Shown one piece after another: positions 1 to 8,003 of a stretch of DNA of 64,000 nucleotides. The notes below the pieces were generated by a model that was given only the letters and a program-made list of their open reading frames with translations, made no database searches and was not told the origin of the DNA. Each line of letters starts with the position of its first letter. The first letter of the stretch is position 1. A program made the position numbers and the translations under genes. This DNA comes from Phocaeicola_A sp964444735. GTDB taxonomy: Bacteria > Bacteroidota > Bacteroidia > Bacteroidales > Bacteroidaceae. The stretch is from positions 52,919-116,918 of the forward strand of contig CAYUIJ010000001.1 of assembly GCA_964444735.1 (NCBI GenBank), written 5' to 3'.

Positions 1-55
1 ACGAAGCCAGTGTAAGGAATGTCAGTACGGTGATTAGTTGCAATGTTTGTTTCAT
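1..55 (-). CDS. N-terminus of a secreted protein (partial)
   Basis: Reading leftwards from an ATG at 55, the first 18 codons give MKQTLQLITVLTFLTLAS, a Lys at position 2 followed by a hydrophobic stretch, which is a typical signal peptide start. A Bacteroides -7 box on the same strand (86-93) lies at the right distance. The rest of the gene is outside the window, so its function cannot be named. Confidence 0.6.
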   Translation of the reverse strand, partial: MKQTLQLITVLTFLTLAS

Positions 56-85
56 ATCGGTTGCGGTTGTTGTTATGTCTGAATG

Positions 86-93
86 CAAAGATA
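86..93 (-). promoter_or_regulatory. -7 promoter box of the gene at the left edge
   Basis: On the minus strand the sequence is TATCTTTG, an exact match to the Bacteroides -7 consensus TAnnTTTG, about 30 nt upstream of the ATG at 55. I see no TTTG at the expected -33 distance, so the call rests on one box. Confidence 0.45.
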
Positions 94-137
94 CAAATGA
101 GCCGGTGTTATTTCTAATGTTCGTGTCGCAAATATTT

Positions 138-602
138 TTAGATGAGCAGACGCACCACTCTTTCGGCAGTCAGCACGATGAAGATGTAGCGGAACAGCTT
201 GCCCAGTGTCATTGAAAGGAGAGTTATGGTGAGGCTGGCGCGCATCAGTCCGAGCACAATGGCAATGCCGTCGCCAATGACTGGAAGGAACGAGAAAAAG
301 GCCATCCATGCGCCTCTGCCTCTGATAAAGCGTTCTGCCTTTTCGAGCTTCTTGGGACCTGCTTTCAGCCAGCGTTCAATATATTCCGTTTTTCCCAGAT
401 GCCCTATCCAGTAGCAGGTCATGCTGCCGGCCGTGTTTCCCAAAGTGGCAAGCAGAATGGCGAGTACGGGGTCTGATCCCATTCTTACGAAAGCCACCAG
501 AACAGTCTCGGAGCTGAAAGGGAGTATGCTTCCGGCCAAAAAGGCTGTCATGAACATGCCTATATAACCATAGTCGAGAAGAAACTGCAAAGCCGCATCC
601 AT
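138..602 (-). CDS. DedA/YqaA-family inner membrane protein
   Basis: A 154-residue polytopic membrane protein of the SNARE-associated/DedA superfamily; the length fits the short YqaA branch. Visible features are a hydrophobic N-terminus, the GSILPFSSE segment with an acidic residue in a membrane context, a GNTAGSMTCYWIG glycine-rich helix, and a conserved GRGAW..FFSFLPVIGD segment near residues 95-115. DedA proteins act in membrane homeostasis and some are lipid or undecaprenyl-phosphate flippases; the substrate here is unknown. It overlaps the 3' end of the upstream membrane gene by 43 nt, which suggests translational coupling, and it ends the purD run. Confidence 0.75.
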   Translation of the reverse strand: MDAALQFLLDYGYIGMFMTAFLAGSILPFSSETVLVAFVRMGSDPVLAILLATLGNTAGSMTCYWIGHLGKTEYIERWLKAGPKKLEKAERFIRGRGAWMAFFSFLPVIGDGIAIVLGLMRASLTITLLSMTLGKLFRYIFIVLTAERVVRLLI

Positions 603-1573
603 AAATCCAGTATAAATAAGACAACCAGCATGACAAGCAGTATGATGAGACTGACAAGGCTCTGCTTGTTACGTGTCACGGCAAAATACTGTCCGATGAC
701 AATGCTGCCGCACGTAATGGCCGGAGGAAGCAGCAGAGCGTGCAGGTGCGGCTGCAGAAACAGCATAAGCACCATGATGGCTCCGGTCGTCATGATATAA
801 AACATGAATACGCGGGTACGTATTTTATCCTGATAGCTGTTTCCGGCATATCTGACAGCACACCATAGGGTCATGAGCAGCATAGCGGCCAGACTTATCC
901 ACTCCTCAATGCCGATACCGCTGTAGCCGATGCCTCGGAACTCACTTATCTCCTGATAAATAACGGAGAAAAGGCTCCAGTCACGGATATAAGATGTATA
1001 TCCCAGCAGGAACCAGTAAGGCAGAACGAACCCCATAATACAGGCAAGCAGCGTGCGTATGGTCACATCATAAAGCCATGCCTGCATAACGATGAACAGG
1101 GGAAGAAGCCAGATAAACTGGGGAAAAAACAATGATGCGATGCCGTAAAGGAAAAATCCGTGAAATGCGAGATTTACGGGCTCTATGCGCTGGTAGGTAT
1201 GAAACAGGAAGAAGAAACTTCCCAATAGGAGACATGCCAGGATATTGCCTGTTTGCAGCATGTGGGGCAGAAAGATAGCCGAAAACAGGATGAATACTGA
1301 CAGATACAATGTAGACGAAACGCGAATCACTGCATGCCGGGTGACGGTATTCCACAGTATCCACATTGAAAAGAGCACAAGCAGGTATCCGCACAGGTTG
1401 TAAAAGCGGAATGATGGAAAAGCCGCCGTAAGTTCATGGAGAAAGTGGCTGCTGTCTGTAAGGGCATCGCCCGATTCCGGAACGAGCAGCCAGTATACGG
1501 AGGCTGCAACAGAGGCAACGAGGAGCGGTATACCCCCCGTTACCAGTTTATTCTGAAAGTATTTGCTGTTCAT
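560..1573 (-). CDS. Polytopic membrane protein of unknown function
   Basis: A 337-residue protein made almost entirely of hydrophobic segments, roughly nine or ten predicted membrane helices, with short charged loops and no signature motif that I recognise. Its start lies 3 nt after the purD stop, and its own 3' end overlaps the DedA-like gene by 43 nt, so it sits inside a tight operon. Similar uncharacterised membrane proteins beside purD are common in Bacteroidales, as far as I recall. No function is assigned. Confidence 0.7.
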   Translation of the reverse strand: MNSKYFQNKLVTGGIPLLVASVAASVYWLLVPESGDALTDSSHFLHELTAAFPSFRFYNLCGYLLVLFSMWILWNTVTRHAVIRVSSTLYLSVFILFSAIFLPHMLQTGNILACLLLGSFFFLFHTYQRIEPVNLAFHGFFLYGIASLFFPQFIWLLPLFIVMQAWLYDVTIRTLLACIMGFVLPYWFLLGYTSYIRDWSLFSVIYQEISEFRGIGYSGIGIEEWISLAAMLLMTLWCAVRYAGNSYQDKIRTRVFMFYIMTTGAIMVLMLFLQPHLHALLLPPAITCGSIVIGQYFAVTRNKQSLVSLIILLVMLVVLFILDLWMRLCSFFSTMVI

Positions 1574-1576
1574 TGA

Positions 1577-2845
1577 CTATAAATCGAATCCGATATCAGA
1601 ACGGAAATATTTATTTTCGAACTGAATCTTCTGCGCATTTTTGAATGAAAGGGCCAGAGCCTCTTCTTTGTTGTTACCGTATGAGCTTACAGCCATCACG
1701 CGTCCGCCATTGGTCACAATCTGATTGTCTTTCAAGGCAGTTCCGGCATGAAACACAATGCTGTCTGTCACCTCTTCGATACCCGAAATGGCATATCCCT
1801 TTTCGTAAGCTTCAGGATAGCCTCCCGATACGAGCATCACGCATACGGCTGTACGCGGATCAATGACCAGTTCTTTTTCATTCAGGTTTCCGGCAGCAAC
1901 GCCTTCGAACAGGTCTACAATGTCATTCTTTATTCTCAGCATCACGCTTTCGGTTTCCGGGTCGCCCATGCGCACGTTATATTCGATGACCATCGGACTA
2001 CCCTTGACATTTATCAGACCGAAGAAGATGAATCCCTTGTAGTCGATGTTTTCGGCTGCAAGACCTTCAATGGTAGGACGGATGATGCGGTATTCTACTT
2101 TCTGCATCCATCCCTTATCGGCAAACGGTACGGGTGATACCGAACCCATACCACCGGTATTCAGGCCTTTGTCGCCCTCACCGATACGCTTATAGTCTTT
2201 GGCTTCGGGCAGAATCTTGTAGTTCTTTCCATCGGTCAGTACGAATACCGAACATTCTATTCCGCTGAGAAACTCCTCAATCACCACTTTTGCCGAAGCG
2301 TTCCCGAACATGCCTCCGAGCATTTCCTTCAGCTTTTTCTTGGCTTCTTCAAGGGTGGGGAGGATGAGTACTCCTTTTCCTGCACATAAGCCATCGGCTT
2401 TCAGCACGTAAGGAGCCTCAAGGGTTTCAAGGAAAGCTGTTCCCTCTTCTATGTTGCCTGTAGTGATGCTCTTATAGCGTGCCGTAGGGATGTTATGGCG
2501 CTGCATGAATCCCTTAGCGAATTCCTTGCTTCCTTCGAGCACGGATCCGGCCTTTGACGGCCCTATTATCGGTATTTCGCTCAGTCCGGCATTGTTTTTG
2601 AAATAATCATATATGCCGTTTACCAAAGGATCTTCCGGCCCGACAACCACCATGTCGACATGATTGCTGACAACGAACTCGCGAATTTTGTCGAATTCGT
2701 TCACTTTGATGCTGACATTTGTTCCCGTACCGGCAGTACCGGCATTTCCCGGAGCAATGTAGAGCTGTTCCACTTTGGGACTTTGTGCTATTTTCCATGC
2801 CAGTGCATGTTCACGTCCGCCCGAACCGATTAATAGTATTCTCAT
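1577..2845 (-). CDS. purD: Phosphoribosylamine--glycine ligase (GAR synthetase)
   Basis: Catalyses ATP-dependent ligation of glycine to 5-phosphoribosylamine, step two of de novo purine synthesis, in the cytoplasm. The 422-residue length is standard. Diagnostic motifs are the N-terminal LLIGSGGREHALAW (residues 4-17), GPEDPLVNG (69-77), the ATP-grasp KADGLCAGKGV (149-159), LNTGGMGSVSP around 229-239, and EYNVRMGDPETE near 288-299. The start has no competing upstream ATG. It lies 25 nt downstream of the dipeptidyl peptidase gene and 3 nt upstream of the membrane protein gene. Confidence 0.97.
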   Translation of the reverse strand: MRILLIGSGGREHALAWKIAQSPKVEQLYIAPGNAGTAGTGTNVSIKVNEFDKIREFVVSNHVDMVVVGPEDPLVNGIYDYFKNNAGLSEIPIIGPSKAGSVLEGSKEFAKGFMQRHNIPTARYKSITTGNIEEGTAFLETLEAPYVLKADGLCAGKGVLILPTLEEAKKKLKEMLGGMFGNASAKVVIEEFLSGIECSVFVLTDGKNYKILPEAKDYKRIGEGDKGLNTGGMGSVSPVPFADKGWMQKVEYRIIRPTIEGLAAENIDYKGFIFFGLINVKGSPMVIEYNVRMGDPETESVMLRIKNDIVDLFEGVAAGNLNEKELVIDPRTAVCVMLVSGGYPEAYEKGYAISGIEEVTDSIVFHAGTALKDNQIVTNGGRVMAVSSYGNNKEEALALSFKNAQKIQFENKYFRSDIGFDL

Positions 2846-2870
2846 AATTATATTTCTTTATTTGTTAGTG

Positions 2871-5069
2871 TCATTTCAGGAAATCTTCAAAATAACGGGT
2901 GATGTGTTCGTGCAGGTGTACTCTGTCACGTCCTACCATGTTATGTCCCTGTCCCGGATAGATGAAGAGATCGGGGTGAGTACCCTTGTCAATGCATGCG
3001 CGTATGAATGATAGGGTATGTTGCGGAACGCATGTCGGGTCATTTCCTCCGATGATGAGTTCCAGATGTCCTTTCAGATTTCCTGCTTTCTGCTTCAGGT
3101 CGGCACTCTTGTATCCTTCGGGATTGCTTTCGGGCGTATCCATATAGCGCTCGCCATACATCACCTCATAATATTTCCAGTCGATAACCGGGCCTCCGGC
3201 AACGGCTGCCTTGAATACATCGGGGTGAGTAAGCATCAGATTGACAGTCATAAAGCCTCCGAAACTCCATCCGTGCACTCCCAGACGGCCGGCATCTACG
3301 TATGGCAGTCTCTTCAGCAGTTTGACTCCTTCCATCTGGTCTTTCATCTCTTCAGTTCCCAGCTGACGGAAAGTGCAGTTCTCGAATTCCAGTCCGCGGT
3401 TCTCGCTGCCTCTGTTGTCTACGGTAAGCATTACATAACCCAGCTGTGCCATGTAGATGTCCCATCCGCGTGCCGCATAGCGGAAGTTATTGCTCAGCAT
3501 CTGTGCGTGCGGACCTCCGTAGACATAGATGATGGCAGGATATTTCTTGTTCGGGTCAAAATCGACCGGTTTGATAAGGCGATAGTAAAGGTCGGTCTTT
3601 CCGTCTCCGGCTTTGATGGTACCTGTTTCTATTTCAGGAACATTGAATCCTTTCCAGGGGTCATCGGCAGTAAGCAGATTCTTGATTATCTTGCTGTCTG
3701 ATGTGGAAACGATATCGATGTTACGGGGAATTTCCGGAGTTGAATAGCTGTCGATCAGATAATTTCCATCGGCCGACAATTGTACGCTGTGTACGCCTTC
3801 ACTGTTGCCTACCGGGCGTTTTTTGCCTGTATTCACGCTTACGGCATAAGTATTGGTCTGCATCGGTGAAATCCCGGTGCTTGTGATGATAACTTCCTTC
3901 TTCTTTTCGTTGAAGCCTACGATGCTTTGTACGAGCCAGCTGCCTGTTGTTATCTGCTTTACCAATGTACCATCGGTCTTGTATACATACAGGTGGTTGA
4001 AACCATCGCGCTGGCTCTGGTAAATGAATTTGTTGCTGTCCCATGGCAGGAAAGTGATAGGATGCCGGGGCTCTACGTATCTGGGGTGAGTCTCTTCATA
4101 GACAACAGCCTCGCGCGCGCCATCGGCAGCATTGTAACGTACCAGCCGGGCATGGTTCTGATTCCGGTTGAGCTCAATGACATAAATCTTTTCTTCATCG
4201 GGTGCCCAGCTTACGTTTGTGAAATAGCGGTCGGTCGGATCTCCGGCCTGCAGGGTAACGGTATTTCCTTTGTTCATGTCGTATACGCATACCGTAACCT
4301 TGTGACTTGTCATTCCGGCCATCGGGTATTTGTCTGGTTCAAGGGTGGCAATGCGTGTGTCAATGTTTACTTGCGGATAGTCGGTAACCATGCTTTGATC
4401 CATGCGGTAATAAGCCATACGGTTTCCTTTCGGGCTCCAGAAGATACCGCCCATGATGCCGAACTCGTTGCGGTGAACAGCCTGCCCGTAAACCAGGTCA
4501 TGATCTTTGGGGGAAGTTTCCGGATTGGCAAATTCCGGACTTAGCAGTGCGGCCTGCGAGGCATTTTCGTTGCGGCTTACGTAGAGGGCATCGCCAATCG
4601 TATAGGCGGCTGCCTGATGGTCGGGGCTTACTTCAATGTTTGCCGCGCCTTTGCCCAGTGCGATAAGCCGCTCCACCTGTTTGGTCTCAAAGTTGAAGAA
4701 TACGATGTATTCCGGTTGCACAATCATTACCACAGGACGTTCGCTATCGGGGAAACGTACATCGTAGAGGGCATGCATCTGGCGCAACTTTACGGCACCG
4801 GTTCCCAATCCCCTGTTTATATCATCGAGAGTAAACAATACCGATTCTTTTCCGTTTTTCGGATTTATAGCCTTAACCTCTTCCACATCAGGCAGGATGC
4901 ACCGGTTGCCCCACCATTGCATGCCGTACAGGTCCTTGATGGAACAGTTGTAGTAGTTACTGCCTCCCGGTATGAGGTCTTCAAGGGTGAAACTCTTTAG
5001 ATTCTGAGACATGGTCATGATTATTGACAAGCAGATGAATGCCAGTGTCAGGTTGATTTTTCTTTTCAT
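2871..5069 (-). CDS. Dipeptidyl peptidase IV-like S9 serine peptidase
   Basis: A secreted or periplasmic prolyl-dipeptidase of family S9 (DPP-IV branch). With the ATG at 5069 the protein has 732 residues and opens with a signal peptide (MKRKINLTLAFICLSIIM). An N-terminal beta-propeller is followed by an alpha/beta-hydrolase domain. The catalytic Ser is in GWSFGG (about S602), the Asp in GGNDPTCVP (about D677) and the His in GQGHNMVG (about H709); family members usually have GWSYGG, so Phe replaces Tyr. An in-frame ATG further upstream would remove the signal peptide and deepen the overlap with the preceding gene, so I rejected it. The first 89 nt overlap the end of the methyltransferase gene in another frame. 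Confidence 0.92.
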   Translation of the reverse strand: MKRKINLTLAFICLSIIMTMSQNLKSFTLEDLIPGGSNYYNCSIKDLYGMQWWGNRCILPDVEEVKAINPKNGKESVLFTLDDINRGLGTGAVKLRQMHALYDVRFPDSERPVVMIVQPEYIVFFNFETKQVERLIALGKGAANIEVSPDHQAAAYTIGDALYVSRNENASQAALLSPEFANPETSPKDHDLVYGQAVHRNEFGIMGGIFWSPKGNRMAYYRMDQSMVTDYPQVNIDTRIATLEPDKYPMAGMTSHKVTVCVYDMNKGNTVTLQAGDPTDRYFTNVSWAPDEEKIYVIELNRNQNHARLVRYNAADGAREAVVYEETHPRYVEPRHPITFLPWDSNKFIYQSQRDGFNHLYVYKTDGTLVKQITTGSWLVQSIVGFNEKKKEVIITSTGISPMQTNTYAVSVNTGKKRPVGNSEGVHSVQLSADGNYLIDSYSTPEIPRNIDIVSTSDSKIIKNLLTADDPWKGFNVPEIETGTIKAGDGKTDLYYRLIKPVDFDPNKKYPAIIYVYGGPHAQMLSNNFRYAARGWDIYMAQLGYVMLTVDNRGSENRGLEFENCTFRQLGTEEMKDQMEGVKLLKRLPYVDAGRLGVHGWSFGGFMTVNLMLTHPDVFKAAVAGGPVIDWKYYEVMYGERYMDTPESNPEGYKSADLKQKAGNLKGHLELIIGGNDPTCVPQHTLSFIRACIDKGTHPDLFIYPGQGHNMVGRDRVHLHEHITRYFEDFLK

Positions 5070-6402
5070 ATTGTTTCCTGTTTTTCTTGGTGTCGAATGA
5101 TTTCTTGTGCTCGCTGCGGTCGTTCCATTTTTTGTCCTGAGCATTTCTGGGCGAACCGTAGCTTCTTCTTGCCGTACCGGCTCTTTTTTCTCTTATGCGC
5201 GGCGGACGCTGTTCTCCTGATGCCGGCTTGCGGGTTTTGAAGTCATTATGGCTGTTTTCCATATAATCTTTGAAGTTTCCGCTGAACAGCCGGTACTTAC
5301 GGAATTCACAAGCCAGTGATCCGTTGAACAAAGGAATCTTCTCGGAAGCTTTCAGGCCTATCTGGTCAAAACATTCTTCTTGATAGCTCAGTATCCAGGC
5401 ATCGTTCCCGGTAAAGGCGTGTTTCAGCCTCTCGCCGATGGTTTGGTAGAGTCCAAGCAAGTCGTTGGCCAATATGCGCTTGCCGTATGGCGGATTGGTT
5501 ATCATGACAGCTTTCCCGGCGGGAGCCTTGAATTCTTCAAAAGGTCTTACCTGAAGGATGATATCCTTGCTGAGTCCGGCAGCCTTTACGTTGTGCATAG
5601 CTATTTCGTTGGCATGGCGGTTGATGTCATATCCGTATATCTTGTGGATGAACTTCCTTTCCTGTGAGTCGTCATTGTATATGCGGTCGAAAAGATCCAT
5701 GTCGAAATCGTCCCATTTTTCGAAAGCATATTCTTTTCTGAATACTCCGGGAGCAATGTTGCGGGCAATCAGGGCCGCCTCGATAGGGATGGTGCCCGAA
5801 CCGCACATCGGGTCAATGAGGTCACATTCTCCGTGCCATCCGGTCATGAGAATCATTCCGGCAGCCAATACTTCGTTCAGCGGAGCTTCTACAGTCTTCT
5901 GACGGTATCCGCGGCGGTGAAGAGACTCACCGGAGCTGTCGAACGAGAGGGTACAGTGGTTTTGGGCAACGTGTATGTTTAATGAAAGGTCTGGATTGCT
6001 GATTCTTACAGACGGACGCTTACCGGTTTTCTCGCGGAAGTAATCCGCAATGGCATCCTTTACGCGGTAAGCCACAAATTTCGAGTGGCGGAATTCATCG
6101 GAAAAAACAACGGCATCTACAGTGAAGCTCTTTTCTGGAGTCAGGTATTCTTCCCATGCAAGATCTTTTACCGCGTTGTATACTTCATCGGCATTGCCGG
6201 CCTTGAAGTGTTTTATAGGCTTTAGTATCCGGATAGCTGTACGCAGGGCAAAGTTTGCACGATACATCATCTCTTTGTCTCCTGTGAATGACACCATTCG
6301 TCTTCCTATTTCTACGTTGTTGGCTCCCAGTTGAATCAGCTCTTTTGCAAGGATATTCTCTAATCCTTGAAATGTTTTGGCTATCAGCTCAAATTCTTCC
6401 AT
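4981..6402 (-). CDS. THUMP-domain class I SAM-dependent rRNA methyltransferase (RlmL-like)
   Basis: Probably an N2-guanine 23S rRNA methyltransferase related to the N-terminal half of E. coli RlmL. The 473-residue protein has a THUMP-type RNA-binding region (about 45-155), a SAM-binding motif DPMCGSGTIPIE (197-208) and the catalytic NPPY motif (303-306). After about residue 385 comes a basic, low-complexity tail (RKPASGEQRPPRIREKR onwards) that may bind RNA. The last 29 or so codons overlap the 5' end of the peptidase gene, so the two are translationally linked. It is the first gene of the leftward operon. Confidence 0.9.
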   Translation of the reverse strand: MEEFELIAKTFQGLENILAKELIQLGANNVEIGRRMVSFTGDKEMMYRANFALRTAIRILKPIKHFKAGNADEVYNAVKDLAWEEYLTPEKSFTVDAVVFSDEFRHSKFVAYRVKDAIADYFREKTGKRPSVRISNPDLSLNIHVAQNHCTLSFDSSGESLHRRGYRQKTVEAPLNEVLAAGMILMTGWHGECDLIDPMCGSGTIPIEAALIARNIAPGVFRKEYAFEKWDDFDMDLFDRIYNDDSQERKFIHKIYGYDINRHANEIAMHNVKAAGLSKDIILQVRPFEEFKAPAGKAVMITNPPYGKRILANDLLGLYQTIGERLKHAFTGNDAWILSYQEECFDQIGLKASEKIPLFNGSLACEFRKYRLFSGNFKDYMENSHNDFKTRKPASGEQRPPRIREKRAGTARRSYGSPRNAQDKKWNDRSEHKKSFDTKKNRKQYEKKNQPDTGIHLLVNNHDHVSESKEFHP

Positions 6403-6670
6403 ATGATATTAAAAAAATTGTTTTCATCGGAGAAAGATCCGGAATCACTTCCTGTTATCAGGCTTTTGATTTGCAAAGAAAGAGAAAAACCGCAAGACAT
6501 TCAAGCAAACGGCTGATTTTCGTGCAACACCGCCTTATCTTTTTGCAAGATGATCTGCGGAACTTGAATTTATTTTTGAAAGAATGTTAATTTGACGGAT
6601 AGACTGACGTGAGACAACAGTATTAATCTTACCTTTACCTCATTCATTATCCAAACTGAATTTATATGAA
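6403..6670. other. Intergenic region, no gene seen
   Basis: AT-rich DNA between the leftward methyltransferase gene and the transglycosylase remnant. I found no convincing -7 TAnnTTTG box on either strand; the closest on the plus strand is TACCTTTA near 6633. Short open frames here lack a start context and have no recognisable similarity. Confidence 0.4.
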
Positions 6671-7027
6671 GTGAAAGTATTATATCAGATAGGAACTGGT
6701 ACATGGGTTGTGGCTGGTGCGGCGTTGCCGTGCGGAAGACAGCCGGCAGATTCAGGCTTTCCTTATTCCGCCGTATCGCCTGTCTGCATGCGTTCAGCCG
6801 CCATGATGGCCATTAAGCGGACAGACCGTTGCTTTTCCGTCATTGGGACGATATTAAAAAAAGAGAGTGTGTCCGATGATTTCAAGTATCTGGCCGTTAT
6901 AGAAAGTTCGCGGGACGAACGGGCATGTTTGCCGGCCAAAGCATACGGTATGTGGCGGTTTATGGAAGGAACAGCGCGTGAATACGGCATGGATGATAGG
7001 CTGAAAGTGAAATGTAGATTCGTGTGA
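6671..7027 (+). pseudogene. Remnant of a lytic transglycosylase (MltD-like, GH23)
   Basis: The last two thirds of this 118-codon frame follow the catalytic core of Bacteroides membrane-bound lytic transglycosylases: MAIKRTDRCFSVIGTILKK, then DDFKYLAVIESS with the catalytic Glu position, then a degraded counterpart of SPAGAAGLWQFMPGTAREYG (here LPAKAYGMWRFMEGTAREYG). The frame then stops, where intact enzymes continue for more than 100 residues through the rest of the lysozyme-like fold. The N-terminal part (from a GTG) resembles nothing and has no signal peptide. I read it as a decayed, truncated gene. A functional mini-protein is unlikely because the C-terminal half of the fold is missing. 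It ends 1 nt before the next gene. Confidence 0.7.
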
Positions 7028-7028
7028 C

Positions 7029-7949
7029 ATGAAATATTTATCAATACTGTGGATATTGTTTCTGTGTGCCTGCTGCAAATCGAAAAACGGGATGGATGAT
7101 GCTGTGCCTGTCCGTCAGACGGCTTTTATATATCCCGAAATACCGGATACAATTGTTGATTCACTCCATAGAAAGGCTTTCCTGATAAGGCATTTCTGGG
7201 ACAGGTATGACTTTTCCGATGCTTCATTGCTCTCAAGTCCTGGAATCAGTGAACAAGGTTTCGTAAACTATCTTTATCTTCTTTCGGAATCGGACCGTGA
7301 GGAACGGCAGGCAAGTATTGGTTCTTTTATGAAGCGGGTCGACTCGGTCTCTTTGGCATTGGGTTACTTCATGAACCTGACAGACCGGTATTTGTACGAT
7401 CCCGCTTCACCGATGTACGATGAAGACTGTTATGTAATGCTGTCATCAGCATTTATGAAGTTGAAATCCGTTTCCCGTAATGAAAAGGCAATGTTGGGCA
7501 GTAAGGTAAAGCATATCCTGAAGAATAAGGTAGGGACACCGGCCGGTAACTTTACCTTTCTTACTGCCGATGGAACTCATTTTTCATTGTATGATGTAGG
7601 AGCATCGCGGTTGCTTCTGTTCTTTTATGAAATGGGGTGCGACACGTGTATGGCACAGATTGCCGGATTGCGATATATTCCGGAAGTGTCACAGGAAGTG
7701 AAAGAGGGAGAAATGCGTGTGCTGGCCGTATGCCTGTCGGGCGATGAAAAGCAGTGGAAAGCCCATACTCAGTGGATGCCCGATCAATGGATTATGGCAT
7801 ACGATGAGGAAAAAGCCATAAGCAGTGATTCGCTGTATGACTTTAAGGCCTTTCCTTCAGTTTACCTGCTTGATGCTGACAAGAAAGTGATTCTGAAAGA
7901 TAAGACTGTTCATGACCTTACCCGATATCTTAAAGGCGTGAACAAGTAA
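7029..7949 (+). CDS. Thioredoxin-fold lipoprotein with N-terminal DUF5106-like domain
   Basis: A 306-residue lipoprotein. The lipobox lies in LWILFLCACC, with Cys13, Cys15 or Cys16 as the lipidation candidate. Residues about 30-165 resemble the helical DUF5106 domain common in Bacteroidales. Residues 168-300 form a thioredoxin/AhpC-like domain with a CDTC active site (C204, C207) in the strand-loop position, and FPSVYLLD carries the cis-Pro region. It is probably a periplasmic or membrane-anchored disulfide or redox protein. It follows the transglycosylase remnant by 1 nt. Confidence 0.8.
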   Translation: MKYLSILWILFLCACCKSKNGMDDAVPVRQTAFIYPEIPDTIVDSLHRKAFLIRHFWDRYDFSDASLLSSPGISEQGFVNYLYLLSESDREERQASIGSFMKRVDSVSLALGYFMNLTDRYLYDPASPMYDEDCYVMLSSAFMKLKSVSRNEKAMLGSKVKHILKNKVGTPAGNFTFLTADGTHFSLYDVGASRLLLFFYEMGCDTCMAQIAGLRYIPEVSQEVKEGEMRVLAVCLSGDEKQWKAHTQWMPDQWIMAYDEEKAISSDSLYDFKAFPSVYLLDADKKVILKDKTVHDLTRYLKGVNK

Positions 7950-7963
7950 CCCTGCATAAAAGC

Positions 7964-7996
7964 ATCATCGCAGGATTATCGGATTTCTGCGATGAT
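7964..7996. terminator. Hairpin between convergent genes
   Basis: Perfect 10-bp inverted repeat (ATCATCGCAG / CTGCGATGAT, 13-nt loop) between the stop codons of the convergent thioredoxin-fold and rnr genes. There is no good T-run on either side, so it may only be a weak bidirectional terminator or a transcript-stabilising stem. Confidence 0.5.
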
Positions 7997-8003
7997 TGTA
8001 GCT

